Shown here piece by piece: positions 1 through 11,962 of a DNA stretch of 64,000 nucleotides. The notes beneath the pieces were generated by a model. It ran no database searches and was not told where the DNA came from. It saw only the letters and a list, made by a program, of their open reading frames with translations. Position 1 is the stretch's first letter, and every line of letters begins with the position of its first letter. The stretch is taken from positions 124,001 through 188,000 of the forward strand of contig JAMAHW010000050.1 in assembly GCA_023627715.1 (NCBI GenBank). The letters are read 5' to 3'. Source of the DNA: Periconia sp. R9002 (Eukaryota; Ascomycota; Dothideomycetes; Pleosporales; Periconiaceae). The position numbers and the translations under genes were made by a program.

Positions 1-2
1 TC

Positions 3-101
3 ACTGAAGATGATATTTTCTCGGCGTCGGATATGGGTTCTTCTTCTTCTTCTTTCGATTTCGGTTCAGGTTTGTGGCTGGATACACCAAGGCGCTCTTG
101 A
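3..101 (+). CDS. 3' end of an unidentified gene (partial)
   Basis: One frame is open from the window edge to a TGA at 99-101 and encodes about 32 residues: acidic (TEDDIFSASD), then five serines, then an aromatic end (FDFGSGLWLDTPRRS). This biased, coherent composition suits the disordered C-terminus of a larger protein whose body lies outside the window. The other two frames give less plausible peptides. No family is recognisable. Short open frames at an edge can arise by chance, so confidence is low. Confidence 0.35.
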   Translation, partial: TEDDIFSASDMGSSSSSFDFGSGLWLDTPRRS

Positions 102-1141
102 CCGAAATTGATTCTCTTAGGGAACAGTTCATTCTTCGCAAGCAATGTTTTTTTTAGCTTATTGTACACAAATTTTGGGCATCTCTTTCAATGTGAAGAA
201 TCAGGGTCACGTGCTTTACTTTCAAGACCTTCTGTGCGCATATGTAGTATTTTCCTGTTACAGCTACTGTGACGTGTAAATTTTCAACTAAATACATCGA
301 CCTCGACCGCCATTATCGTGTGCATGGTCCCATTCTATCAGGACTTGGAAATTCAAAGTCATTAGGTATATCTCAAACCCATGTAGCTACATACCTATGT
401 ATGTACAACATTCTAGGCAAACGTACAATCTTTTGTATCCCCCATAACGTAAGTACCTATGAATTTTCTCGCTACGGAGTACTTCTCGCTACGTGCTGAG
501 GGGTGTTACATTGTTATTATCTAAAGGGCGCTTTAGGATTGATAACTAGAGTTATCTCCTATAATTCTAACTAGATTGGGAGCTATCAGTACGGACAAGC
601 GAAAGCCTAAAAAAAGCAATAATGTGTTAGATCCTTTTTGTTTTCCGTTTTTATGTGTTTGATATATTATCCTCCTTTTAGTATGGGTAGAGATAGCCCT
701 TAGTACTATGGTGCTATAAACTATCTAAATCTCATGTTTTAGACAAAGAGAAACTTGAAAGCTGAAACGAAACGAAACAATTCAATGGATTGGATTGGGA
801 TAATCACTCAAACGCAACTAGAGGGAAATGTTCGCTCAAAGTTCTGACATTGACTACATGCTAGACTAGGGCGATATTTCTTGAGATATTCTCATGAAAT
901 TAAAACAAACTTTCCTTAGACTGGCCTTTTCCTTGAGAAGCAGCCAATAAAGACACCGATTCGCTTTTCCGACCCTATATCATATGACGATAAAACCAAA
1001 GCCTAAATATCTTGCGAGTAGGAGAAATCATAGGCAACTCCGGGTAGTCCCGATGCACAAACGGGGATTCGCAAGCTAAAAACAAGGTCGTGACATTCAT
1101 GCCGCAGCCTGGATCACTTGCATGCCAGTGGGCGCAGCCAT
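102..1141. other. Intergenic, no gene seen
   Basis: This stretch is AT-rich with runs of A and T. It holds only short chance frames; the longest, about 76 codons at 269-499, shows no recognisable protein. It would contain the 3' regions of the two convergent flanking genes. Confidence 0.5.
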
Positions 1142-2437
1142 CTAAGCGGCGGCCGGAGCAGCAGCAGGGGCCTCGGTCTTCTCAGCGGGGGCAGCCTCGG
1201 TGGAGGTGGCAGCAGCCTCTTCACCATCAGTGGGGCCATCGTGGTCGTCCTCCTTTCCAGGGGAGTCGATGGCAACTTTGACAGCGATCTCACGGCCCTC
1301 AATCTCCTTGCCGTTCATCTCCTCACAAGCCTTCTGCTGGAGTTCCTCAGAACCGAGAGTAACGAAGCCGAAACCACGACCCTTGCGAGGCTCACCACGA
1401 GCCTGGAGCTTCTTGACCATGAAGCGGGGGATAGGGCGAAGAGCAATCTTGGCGGTAGTGGGGGAATAATCCTTGAAGATCTCCAAAAGCTAAGGATTTG
1501 TTAGTGGTGTGCAAAACCCACGAAAGAAGTTGAAAAAAACGGACCTTGTCTTCCTTCAGGTCATAAGGAAGGTTAGCAACCATGACCTTGGTTTTGGAGG
1601 GAACACCGTCCTCGGGAGGACCGCGCTGTTTGCGCTCACGGGGAGCCGACTTCTTCTCAGTGCCCTTCTCAGCTGTGAGTGCCTCGTTTGTAGTCTCTGT
1701 GAGAGGAATGACTTGGCCGGGTACATTTGTAGGAGCGCTGTCAGCGGGAGCAGCGTCAGTGAGCTCAACCTGGTCGGCACCTTCAGCGCCGTCGGCTTTC
1801 TATAAATGATTAGCACAGCTTGTCAAGAGTTATTCCAGAATCGCGACTTACAGCACGTCCACCACGGCCTTGGCGGCCACCGCGACCACGGCCACGTCCG
1901 CGTCCACGGGTAGAGGCACGACGGCGAGTCTCATTGGCACCTTCGGCACCGCTGCCAGTTCCCTCGGCATGAGCCTCAGGAGTGCGGGCCAACTGGATGG
2001 AGACCTTGCGTTCGAGGATGGGCTTGCTGTTGAGCTCGGCGATAGCACGCTCGGCCTCGGTGGGGGTAGAGAGAGCCACGAAGGCATAGCCGACGGGGCG
2101 GGAGGTGCGAGGGTTGGTGGGGATGGTGACGGACTCGCTAGTGGCATGTTAGGTATGTGACGTCTGGCAACGTCTGGCAAAACGGAGCAGGGCAAGGGGT
2201 GGCGGGGGCGGCGGATCGGGGTGCTTACACAAGGTAGTCCTTGAAGAAGTCCTTCAATTCCCCCTCGGTGGTCGCATATGCGAGGTTTCCAATGTAAAGT
2301 CGCCTACCCTCGGCGGCGCTGGCGAGGACAGCATCGTTCTCGGCTGTGGTGGGCTGGGTGGCAGCCGTCTCGGCAGCGGAGTTGTCGAGGGAGGTGGTGG
2401 CCAACTGGGCGGTAACACTGTCGACAGAAGCGGACAT
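1142..2437 (-). CDS. Two-RRM RNA-binding protein with RG-rich linker
   Basis: Four exons (2437-2229, 2137-1852, 1799-1545, 1489-1142) join into a 365-residue protein. RRM1 spans about residues 46-122, with RNP2 LYIGNL near 47 and RNP1 RPVGYAFVAL near 83. A linker of alternating R and G follows (about 140-165, RGRGRGRGRGG). RRM2 spans about 233-325, with MVANLPY and GRGFGFVTL. An Ala/Glu/Pro-rich tail follows. Two RRMs plus an RG box indicate an mRNA-binding hnRNP-like protein, probably nuclear or shuttling; the exact target is not visible. Three introns (91, 52, 55 nt) have clear GT/AG ends. The gene is transcribed away from TAH18. Family identity is strong; no specific orthologue is assigned. 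Confidence 0.9.
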
Positions 2438-3709
2438 TTTTGCTGAAGTTTTGGGATTGATGACACGGAGTACAGACGTGCAGGTGAGTTGAGGAAACTT
2501 GGAGTCCTGGTAAACCTAGATGAAAGGCTTGACCGTGGAAAGCAGTGGGTTTTGAGTGGGAGTTGGAGATTGTCGAACCGCCTAGAAGGTGGAACTTGAA
2601 TTGACGAGAGGGGGGTTGGGTAGCTACGAGCCCGGAACGTGTGGGGGAAGCGTTGGGATGATGGTGCGGTGGTCTGCTGGAGTTGTCTGTTGGGTGGAAA
2701 AGGAGCAGCAGGCGTGGTGAGCTTTCAAATATTTTGAGGAAGCCTGCGCGGGCCACCTGGCGCTAAGCCGGGTTGGGAAGGGCAAGCGGATTCTGTGCAT
2801 GCGAGGAAGGGCGCCCCGGCTGGTGAGAGAGATTGCGACCAGCCACGAAAAGGGGTTTCTATTACCAGTATGTACAGGTGTAAGGAGGTACCTATGTAGG
2901 TATGGTATCGCATCATTTGGATTCGGAGATTCGCTCCAGCTAGCTCTTCTTCCTCTCACCGCCGTGGGCAAGTAGGTGGTGGTACATGTGGCCATTCTAC
3001 GATTCGTTACAATCAATCTGTACCTATGATCATAACCATGTATATACTGAGTATCTATCCTTCCGAGAAAAGGGGAAGGGGGTGCACGTCACTACGTGTA
3101 CGTAGCTACCTACTCTCTCCCTATACGGAGAAATCATCATCACCAAATGCAGCAAGAGTGCATGTACAGTGGCCAAGAAGCAAGGGGAAAGATCACAATG
3201 CTTATATCAGCATGCAAGCCCACCTGCATATGTACATTGATATGTAGGTACCATCTTGCCTACATGTACATCCATAGGTAGTAATGTGATTGCGAAGATC
3301 CAACATCACGCAACTATCAATCATACAGATTCACACAAATCGGCCCGCCCCTCCTTTTCCCCAGATCAACTGCTACACATGTACCCAAAAGGTAAGAGGC
3401 TACGCGGCCTGACGTGAAGAGCAGTGGAGCCTCTACGTTGGTTTCCGAGCGTGCCGTAGCCGTAGTGGCGGCTGGGGAAGAAAAAAAAAATTCATCATCG
3501 AGACTGCTCCTCCCTTGACTTATCTAGTTATCGATAGGTATCACCTACCAGCCCTAACGTATCTACCCGTACCCTTGCAGCTTGTTAGTTACCTAGTCTA
3601 GCCCCCTCCCCTACTCTGTACCTCAACCGTACAATTGATGTTTGATATCATCGTTCCTAGACTCACACTCGTGCAATGACTAGAGGCCCGCGCTGAATCA
3701 TAAACAATA
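2438..3709. other. Divergent promoter region, RRM gene / TAH18
   Basis: About 1.3 kb between two divergent starts. Imperfect palindromic TACCTA/TAGGTA motifs recur (for example near 2888-2905, 3243-3280 and 3535-3555), and a run of ten A residues lies near 3481. No convincing coding frame is seen. Confidence 0.5.
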
Positions 3710-5829
3710 ATGACGCTGCAGCAGCGTCGGGCACTGGTCCTATACGGCTCCGAGACTGGCAATGCCCAAGATGTGGCAGAAGAGCTGGGGAAGATGTCGC
3801 AACGCCTGCGCTTTGACACAGAGGTAGCCGAATTGGATGCCATCAGTCTTGTATGTTTGCCCTCTTGGCCCTCGTTTGCCCCCATCTTCTCAGCCACCCT
3901 TTTCCGAGCCTGATGCTTCCCCTAGAAACAGCTGCTGCAATACTCGGTTGTGCTTGTCGCCATCTCTACCACTGGCCAGGGTGACCTGCCTGCCAATAGT
4001 CAGACATTCTGGAAAGCGCTCCGGAGCACCCGCCTTCGCCCTGGTTGTTTACAGCAACTCAAGTTTGCATCGTTTGGACTTGGTGATAGTTCCTATCCCA
4101 AGTAAGTCTATCCACTTACTTATTTGTATCCTCGCATTGCCAAAATTCTGACGTAGCAGGTTTAATTGGGCACATCGAAAATTATACAATCGGCTTGTCC
4201 AGCTCGGAGCACACCCGATATGTGATCGTGGAGAGGCTGACGAACAGCATCCCGAAGGGTATGTGCAACTCTCATCTACTCGTCCTTACTGACTGGAATT
4301 CGCCCTCAGTGTTGATGCATCATTTTTGCCATGGTCGGCTACTTTGCGCAATCGTCTTCTTGAAGAGTACCCCCTGCCTGAAGCCGTTGAACCGATTCCA
4401 GATCGTGTATTGCTAGACCCAAAATGGCTACTTGATTTTGCGACAGAAGCAAAGCAATCGCCTGCTGATGCTGAATCAAACCTGACTAGATCGGTTTCTG
4501 CGAGTATGGACATTCAGGAAATGCCTCCCGAGGATTTATTGGATGTCCCAAAGGGTCTCACCGCAAAGATTGCTTCCAACGAGCGAGTAACTTCACAAGA
4601 TCACTGGCAAGATGTTCGACATCTCACTCTTGATCTTTCTGGTCAGCATCCATATGTTCCAGGCGACGTCCTCACTGTGTACCCAAAGAATTTCCCTATC
4701 GATGTGAACGAATTCTTGGCTGTCATGGGATGGTCACCAATCGCTGATAGACCACTGAAATTTGTCCCGTCGACACCGTCTACTTCACCATCGTCCCGCC
4801 TTCCCATTCCTCATATACATTCAACGACTCCAATCACGCTCCGTACCCTTCTTACTAACTACCTTGATATAATGTCCATCCCTCGTAGGTCATTCTTCGC
4901 CCAACTTGCCCATTTTACAACCGATGAATTCCAGCGTGACCGCCTTCTCGAATTCACAAATCCCGAATACGTGGATGAACTGTACGACTACACCACACGG
5001 CCTCGTCGAAGTATTCTGGAAGTGTTGCAAGAGTTTGAAACAGTCAAAATACCCTGGCAGCGTGTCTGTTCTATCATTCCAACTCTACGCGGTCGCCAGT
5101 TCAGCATAGCTAGCGCAGATGTACCGCCAACCTCAGGTTCACAAACGGATAAAACCAGTATAGAGCTTCTCATTGCCATAGTCAAATACCGCACAGTCAT
5201 CAAGAAGATTAGGCAAGGAGTATGCACTCGTTATATTGCTTCACTCAAACCTGGCCAAGCAATCACGGTTTCCCTCTCAAAGGGAGGGCTCGGTGTTACG
5301 AGGAAAGAGATGGAGAAACCGGTGGTTATGATAGGTCCAGGGACTGGTGTAGCACCCATGCGTTCATTGATTTATCAACGAAATCAGTGGCGTAAGGAAA
5401 CGCAAAGCATGAACCAAGTGAAAGATTTGCTGTTCTTCGGCTGTCGGAACGCAGAGGCAGACTATTTCTTCAAAGACGAATGGGATCAGCTCAAAAAAGA
5501 TGGCGTGCCACTAGAAGTATATGCGGCGTTCTCTCGGGACCAGGTGAGTCCACTCTCCCTTTCCTCGTAGCCAAATCATTAACCCCATGTAGCGCCAAAA
5601 GATCTATGTGCAAGACTTGGTTCGCCTGCAAAGTCGCGATGTGTACGAAGCACTCGGTGAGCAAGCTGGAATGGTGTACATTTGTGGATCTTCCGGCAAG
5701 ATGCCGCAAGCGGTTCGAGAGGCTTTGATTGAAGTTTTTCAAAAAGAAGCCAGCATGCCGAGGGACGATGCAGAGGCATATCTAGTTAGTATGGAGAAGA
5801 GCGGGCGTTATAAGCAAGAAACATGGTAG
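3710..5829 (+). CDS. TAH18: NADPH-dependent diflavin oxidoreductase Tah18 (NDOR1/Ndor1 type)
   Basis: Five exons (3710-3850, 3926-4101, 4160-4258, 4310-5543, 5593-5829) give 628 residues, the usual family length. The N-terminal flavodoxin module has the FMN phosphate loop GSETGN (13-18) and FGLGDSSYPKFNW (about 97-109). A connecting/FAD module carries RQFS (about 401-404), and the NADPH-binding part carries GPGTGVAPM (about 481). In known biology Tah18 passes electrons from NADPH through FAD and FMN to Dre2, feeding cytosolic Fe-S cluster assembly. The cofactor motifs support that assignment; the partner Dre2 is not in the window. Introns of 49-75 nt have standard ends. The next gene downstream is convergent, with about 160 bp between the stops. 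Confidence 0.95.
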
Positions 5830-5992
5830 CTGTGACTCTTCTGATGGTTAGATGGTTAGGGAACATTTAGATATGAACTACTCATCTTAGATGAATATAG
5901 ATCGCTGCATTGTTGCTTTTGTCTTTCACAAACGTCTAACCGATCCGGGACGATAAAAAAAGGATTGACCATGGCGCCTTAATGCTGCATTT

Positions 5993-6922
5993 CTACAACG
6001 CACCTAGCTCCTTTAGTTTGCCAATCATCCCATCTACGTCCTCCACTTTCACACCACCCTTCCTTGGTGGCGGCTCCGTGACCTTAATTGTCTTCAACCT
6101 AGGTTCAGTGTCCAGCCCATAATCCGCCAATGTCTTCTTTTCCAAGGGCTTTTTCTTCGCCTTCATGATGTTAGGCAAGCTAGCATACCTCGGCTCATTC
6201 AACCTCAAATCCGTCGTGATAACCATGGGCAGATTCGCCTTGACTGTTTCCACACCACCATCCACCTCCTTTATCACCGTCACAGTCTTGTCCGCAATTT
6301 CGACCTTGGAAGCCTGCGTCGCCTGCGGCCACCCCAGCAACCCCGCAAGCATCTGCCCCGTCTGCCCAGCATCGTCGTCGATACTTTGTTTACCCAAAAT
6401 GACCAGATCGCTCTTCTGCTCCTCCACAACCTTCTTGAGCAGCTTGGCGACACCTAGAGGTTCTAGTTCGGGGCCCTTCTCGTCGACTACCACGTGGATG
6501 CCCTTGTCGGCACCAATGGCCATGGCGGTGCGCAACATGTCTTGCGATTTTGCGGGGCCGGCAGTGAAAGCGGTGATCTCGGCGATGGGGACTTTGCGTT
6601 CGCGGAGGCGCACGGCTTCTTCAATGGAAAGCTCGTCGAAAGGGTTCATCGAATGCTTTACGCCTGTGGTTTCTACGGCGGTTTGCGCGCGGTTGACTCG
6701 CGGTTTGACCTTTTACATAAGTTGATTTTAGCAACCTGGTTCTGATTTGCTGGTATCTATTTTGATTCATCCGGGAGAAGATTCTCCTGTTCAGAGAGTG
6801 CCGCATCATAGACGCTGCAATGTTTTGCCGGGATCCGCAATTGAAAGCCAAAAAGTACAGGATGCTCTTACTGCATAATCAATGACCCGTTTGACGGGAA
6901 CCAAGATTCTCAAGCCAGACAT
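5993..6922 (-). CDS. ETFB: Electron transfer flavoprotein beta subunit
   Basis: Two exons (6922-6872 and 6709-5993) give 255 residues. The 17-residue first exon supplies the expected beginning of the family (MSGLRILVPVKRVIDYA), which joins VKPRVN and then HSMNPFDELS. A start at MNPFDE (6649) would lose the conserved N-terminus, so the spliced start is preferred. The ETF-beta signature lies at about 173-204 (PMVITTDLRLNEPRYASLP, then IMKAKKK). ETF-beta binds AMP and pairs with ETF-alpha in the mitochondrial matrix, taking electrons from acyl-CoA and other dehydrogenases. The 162-nt intron is long for this window and ends in a less usual AAG acceptor. It shares a divergent promoter region with ALG5. 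Confidence 0.93.
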
Positions 6923-7434
6923 TTTCCAGAAGGCGATGCCGCGTGCGTCGAAATCCCCAGCTATCGGAGTATGGAAGAATTGAAGAGCTGTGCGATGGAG
7001 AGGTGGGGTGGATGAGGATGATCTGGAGAAGGAACGTGAAGCTTGACGGCGCTTTAGGCCGAGGTCTCGTCTGCCAGGGCCCCCGCGGATTTCCGACCTG
7101 AAAGTTCCTCTCGTTCAATTGCCCAAACGCGGGTCCGATGTTTAGCCGTTCCGCAGCAGACGACGTAACTCGTCTACGTAGCATCTTTGAGCATGTGTCA
7201 GAGGGAGCGTCGCGTGTAAACTCGCCCGTCTTTGGCTTTTCCACTTTCCTCCTTGTCCCTTTCACAGTTTTTCTCTGTTCGTTAGTATATCAATTGCATC
7301 CGTATCTGACATTCTATTTTCTTTCCATCGCATTTGATCTTGGAGCGCGCATCCATGTTCACAACGCCCCGCCAGTAGCATAAGCCCTCGCCCGCGCGCC
7401 CGCCCGGGTTGAATACCCTCACTCTACCGCAGCC
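6923..7434. other. Divergent promoter region, ETF-beta / ALG5
   Basis: About 510 bp between two divergent start codons. A frame at 7138-7383 is open but shows no protein character I recognise. Pyrimidine-rich tracts precede both genes. Confidence 0.5.
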
Positions 7435-8752
7435 ATGAATAAATTATACACTTTAGACAATGCGCGGGAATACTCCACGACTGAGATTCAAATGCCACCA
7501 ACATGGGCTCTCGTTCTCGCCCTAGGTTGCCTTTTCGGCGCCTTGGTGTTTTGGGTGAGCACACTTGTCTTTTGCTCGAGTCAATAAATAGACCTGACAT
7601 GTGCAGGCCTACATAGCAGTTCATATTCTGGCCCCTGTTCCCCGCCCACCCCGTCGTTCCGAGAAACAATATACGACAATATTGCCTCAGGGTGATCGAA
7701 GTGACGCAAAAGAATTGCCCTGTTGGTTTGACAAATGGGATGCAGAGAAGAAGTTGATCAAGAAAAAGCCTGATTCCAAGGAGACGCCCACACGGACACC
7801 TATCGAACCGCCGGAATTGTTCATGTCTGTCGTCGTGCCGGCATACAACGAGGAGGAGAGGCTGACTGGAATGCTTGAAGAAGCGGTTGATTACCTGCAG
7901 TCCGAGTATGGAAACGCGCATGAGGTGGAGAGGGAGACAGATACTGGCAAAGTGAAGAGAAAGGGTTGGGAGATAATACTCGTAAGCGATGGCTCCACGG
8001 ACAGGACGGTAGATAAGGCGCTCGAGTTTGCTCGTGAACACCAACTTTCTTTGCACAAAACTCCCCGGTCGGGGCCATGGGCCAAAAACCTAAAACACGA
8101 GAACAATATACCACATGGGAGTATCAGGGTCGTGCAATTGGAAGTGAATCGAGGTAAAGGCGGCGCGGTCACTCATGGTATGAGGCATGCAAGGGGTCAG
8201 TATGTCGTTTTTGCCGACGCCGATGGAGCGTCACGTTTCACGGACCTTGGAAAGTTGGTTGAAGGGTGTCGATCTGTTGAAGATAAGGAAGGTCGAGGTG
8301 TTGCCATTGGAAGCCGAGCGCATTTGGTCGGCAGCGAAGCTGTGGTAAAAGTAAGTAACAAGAGCAGCACATTTTCCACCGAGTATCATCTGACATGTCA
8401 TGCAAAGCGTTCGAAACTTCGAAACTTCCTCATGCACTCTTTCCACTTGCTGCTGCGCTTTATGACACCGCCGGCCACTGCCTCCATCAAAGATACCCAA
8501 TGCGGATTTAAGCTCTTTAGTCGCCCATCACTCCCATACATCATTCCCTATATGCACTCCGAAGGCTGGATCTTCGACGTCGAGATGCTGATGTTGGCGG
8601 AGAGCGCCGCTATTCCCATGACGGAGGTCGCAATTGGATGGAAGGAGGTTATGGGGAGCAAGCTGAACGTGATTCGGGACAGTCTAGGAATGGCCTGGGG
8701 CTTAGCGATTCTGAGGGCTGCTTGGATGCTAGGTGTATATACAAGAGACTAG
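7435..8752 (+). CDS. ALG5: Dolichyl-phosphate beta-glucosyltransferase
   Basis: Three exons (7435-7554, 7607-8350, 8408-8752) encode 402 residues. The first exon provides an N-terminal membrane anchor (about residues 23-45, rich in L, A, V, G, F). The GT2 catalytic region begins near 112, with VVPAYNEEERL, the sugar-nucleotide motif DGSTDRT (about 168), DADGAS (about 244) and QCGFKLF (about 320). This is the Alg5 pattern: transfer of glucose from UDP-glucose to dolichyl phosphate on the cytosolic face of the ER, for glucosylating the N-glycan precursor. The second intron (8351-8407) is 57 nt, has a CTGAC branch site and lacks an in-frame stop, so it can be mistaken for coding sequence. An alternative start at 7492 would shorten the N-terminus. 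Confidence 0.94.
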
Positions 8753-9324
8753 GTAGCTGGGGGGTCGTAACTTCATTGTACGTCATTTGTAGTACTTTTG
8801 ATGTGCTGAGAATTTCATACGTCGGAGGGGCTCGTACGACCCAATTCGAGATGATAACAGCAAAGACATGATTAGTGCGCCAAAAAAAAGGGTTCGATAT
8901 GACGAAGCCTTCGGCCGATGACTAGTCAAACTCAGTAATTTTGTAAGATGCTTACTGTGCAGATGGATGTTCAAAATCAAGCTCTTGCATTGCGCAGTGG
9001 CCAATGCTTGATAGACAGCTATCGTTTTGCTACGCGCTAATGCCTTCTAGCCGATCGACGTCATAATGGCGACTCGGATCTTGCGGAAAACACACCCAAC
9101 AGAAGAGCTAGTTATAAGAGTACCTGGCGCATCAAGTCTCCCGTTCAATTGCACTTCCAATCTGGCTTTGCACTTCACGTCTTAATCGATTGATACCCGT
9201 TTCCTTTTGCGTTTGTTTCGTTGTTGGCTTCACGTGTTGCACGCGACCAATTCCCCTTCTCGTAATTACCTACGTACGGAAAAACATCCGATCTACCTAC
9301 CATTGATACCTGTCGCACAGGCAC
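8753..9324. other. Intergenic between ALG5 and PIC2
   Basis: About 570 bp, holding the ALG5 3' region and the PIC2 promoter and leader, which is pyrimidine-rich near 9180-9310. No coding frame of note. Confidence 0.5.
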
Positions 9325-10357
9325 ATGATGTCGGGGAAACTAGAAACCCTCAAACCCCAGCGTAAGATCGAGCTGTACTCGGGGAACTACTTTGCTGCCT
9401 GTACATTGGGCGGTATCATAGGTACAGTGTTGCACCACGTATTCGGCCATGCTCGCGCTGATGTATCTTCTAGCTTGTGGTCCGACTCACGCCTTAGTCA
9501 CCCCCTTAGATCTTGTCAAATGCCGTCGACAAGTCGATGACAAGCTATACAAATCCAATACGCAAGCATGGAAGATGATTTACCGCAATGAGGGTCTCCG
9601 CGGTGTCTTCACTGGCTGGAGTCCTACGTTTGTGGGTTACGCGTTTCAAGGTGCAGGCAAATACGGATGCTACGAGATCTTCAAATACCTGTACGGCGAA
9701 AAGCTCGCACCTAACGCGAACAAGACCTTGGTCTACCTTGCGGCTTCGGCATCAGCGGAGTTCATTGCGGATATTGCGTTGTGTCCGCTAGAAGCCATCA
9801 AGGTCCGCATGCAGACGACTATACCCCCATTCGCACATTCGCTGCGGGAAGGTATGAGTAAAGTCATTGCTCAAGAAGGCATTTCCGGGCTTTATAAAGG
9901 TTTGTATCCTCTATGGGGTAGGCAAATCCCATACACGATGGTCAAATTTGCGACGTTCGAGAAGGCGGTCGAACAAATCTATAAAACCCTGGGAAAACCA
10001 AAGGAATCATACAATTCCCTTCAGCAGACCGGGGTTTCGTTCTTGGGTGGATATATTGCAGGTATCGGTTGTGCCGTCGTGTCTCACCCCGCTGGTATGT
10101 TCGCATCCCTGGATTTGTTGTGGTAGTTGGGCTAAAACAGGACAGATGTAATGGTCTCCAAGCTTAATTCGGACAGAAAACCAGGCGAGGGCGCCGGGCA
10201 GGCCATGACGAGAATTTACAGTAAAATCGGTTTCCCTGGGCTCTGGAACGGATTACCCATACGAATTGCGATGATCGGAACGCTTACGGCTTTCCAATGG
10301 CTCATCTACGATTCTTTCAAGGTTTACCTCGGTCTACCAACAACTGGGGGACATTGA
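9325..10357 (+). CDS. PIC2: Mitochondrial phosphate/copper carrier, Pic2 type
   Basis: Three exons (9325-9421, 9474-10094, 10146-10357) give 309 residues, the standard carrier length. Three carrier repeats are marked by PLDLVKCR (about 42), PLEAIKVR (about 137) and PADVMVSK (about 237). The opening [20 protein letters not shown] and the end [19 protein letters not shown] are typical of the phosphate-carrier branch (Pic2/Mir1), closest in my reading to Pic2. Such carriers import phosphate, and in yeast Pic2 also copper, across the inner mitochondrial membrane. The two introns are 52 and 51 nt. Two adjacent ATGs open the gene; the first is used here. Confidence 0.93.
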
Positions 10358-11962
10358 TAAAGACGTTTTGATAGAGCTGTACGTTGAAGCAGTCATGTTC
10401 ACGTGCGAGCAGCCCTAGAGCGACTCATGGCAGATGCACAATCGACTAGTTTGCGGGGCAGCGCGCTATAACAGATCTTATTCCCCGGCCGTTGGAAGTA
10501 CCGACGGCAAGCCACGATCGGTCATAGAACTAAGACGGGAGATACTGGGATACAGGGCGGCGGTAGGCAGAATTGGCAGACGATGTCGGCTGTGGACTTC
10601 GGCAATTAAGCATCGCGAATGTTCTGGTCGAGTCAGTAACTTGATTCATGACGACATCAATTTCACTTCACTTCAAAATGGAGGATCAAATCGCAACGGA
10701 GGTGGCGCTCTTCAAGAGAGCCATTGGTGTTTGTGAACGTATGGGATTCGTACCTAGTGAATTAATTCATGTGTTGCCGACAGTTATTTTGACGTCCTTT
10801 TTGACCGTTGGGAATGATAAGCTTGGTGAAACTTTTCCCTGGTTTGAATGTCCGCATGCCGTCATTGCCACAGATGGGTTTTTCCCCATGCATCTATGCA
10901 TGCAAGTAATAAGGAAATCCAGGGGTCAGTCAAGCCCAATCTTTGACCACCGAAGTTTAACCATATTTTGCCCCACATCTAACTCCATATTCTAAACATG
11001 CATCTGTTCTGAGCTTGCTCGCACGTAGTGGAAAGGTGAATACAACAGCACCAAATTGGCCGTACAACCATGTGTACTCTAGGCAGCTATTCCCTCTGCT
11101 ATGTTTCCCAGAATGTAGCAAAGCATGTCATACCATAGCATGTAAAATACCAAGCACAGTGTCTTTCCCCTGGTCATTCTCCCCACATTTTTGTATAGGT
11201 CCAAGAGGCTTCACAAGTATTGCAGAACTGGAGGAGGCATTTTGTCAGTTCCGGGATCTTCTTGGGTCAATTCAAGCACATGCGAGTTTTTGATGCCAAC
11301 ATTTCGTCCTCGGCAAGTTTGATTTTCCCCCTAAAGCAATTGTAGATCCTTGTTTAAACGCTACATGCACTCCACATTAGAGTAAATGTGGGGATTAGCC
11401 AAGGCCAAACATGGCGACGCAGCAAGAAAAAACAGCTGGCCCAAGTCAAAGCTTCCCCCTTGCCTCATTTACTGTACGGTGCGTGTTATAAACAGATAAT
11501 GACAGTTTCCTCAATACAACACAAATCAATTGATCACCAAAACGACTTTGTAGGACGGGGTGTGAGATGTAATATCGAGCACTTGGCTATTGCGGATTCC
11601 AACCCCATGAAGATCTTCCGAGGCACAAGAGAACGCCGCTACGCGTTATTATGTTTAGCGTCAACTGGGGTAATGATCGCATGACTTAGATTGCAGAAAT
11701 ACCGGGCGCATGGGGATAGCTTTTTTGGGATCTCCCTCCTTGCTCGGTCCATTGCCCATGTGGGCGATGGTCGTTGCTAGTGATGTATTCCCCATGCGCG
11801 TTCAATCTTTCTAGAAAAGAAAAAAAGTATTTGAAGGCGCCATCGTGACGCCTCCGTCGGAATTTCTTGTCAACGGTGGCCCTCTTCCTTGCTCCTGCAC
11901 TCCCCCTCATCTAATCCATAGCTAGCGCCCTGTCGATTTTTCTTGACTGGCGAGTATCAAGC
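10358..11962. other. 1.6-kb stretch without a supported gene
   Basis: Only short frames occur. The longest on the + strand (10648-10995, 115 codons) has no recognisable domain and no splice context linking it to another exon. The PIC2 3' region and the carboxylesterase promoter must lie here. Confidence 0.45.

Noticed and set aside
10648..10995. 115-codon frame downstream of PIC2.
   Set aside because: No domain, no promoter or intron context, and well within the length expected by chance.
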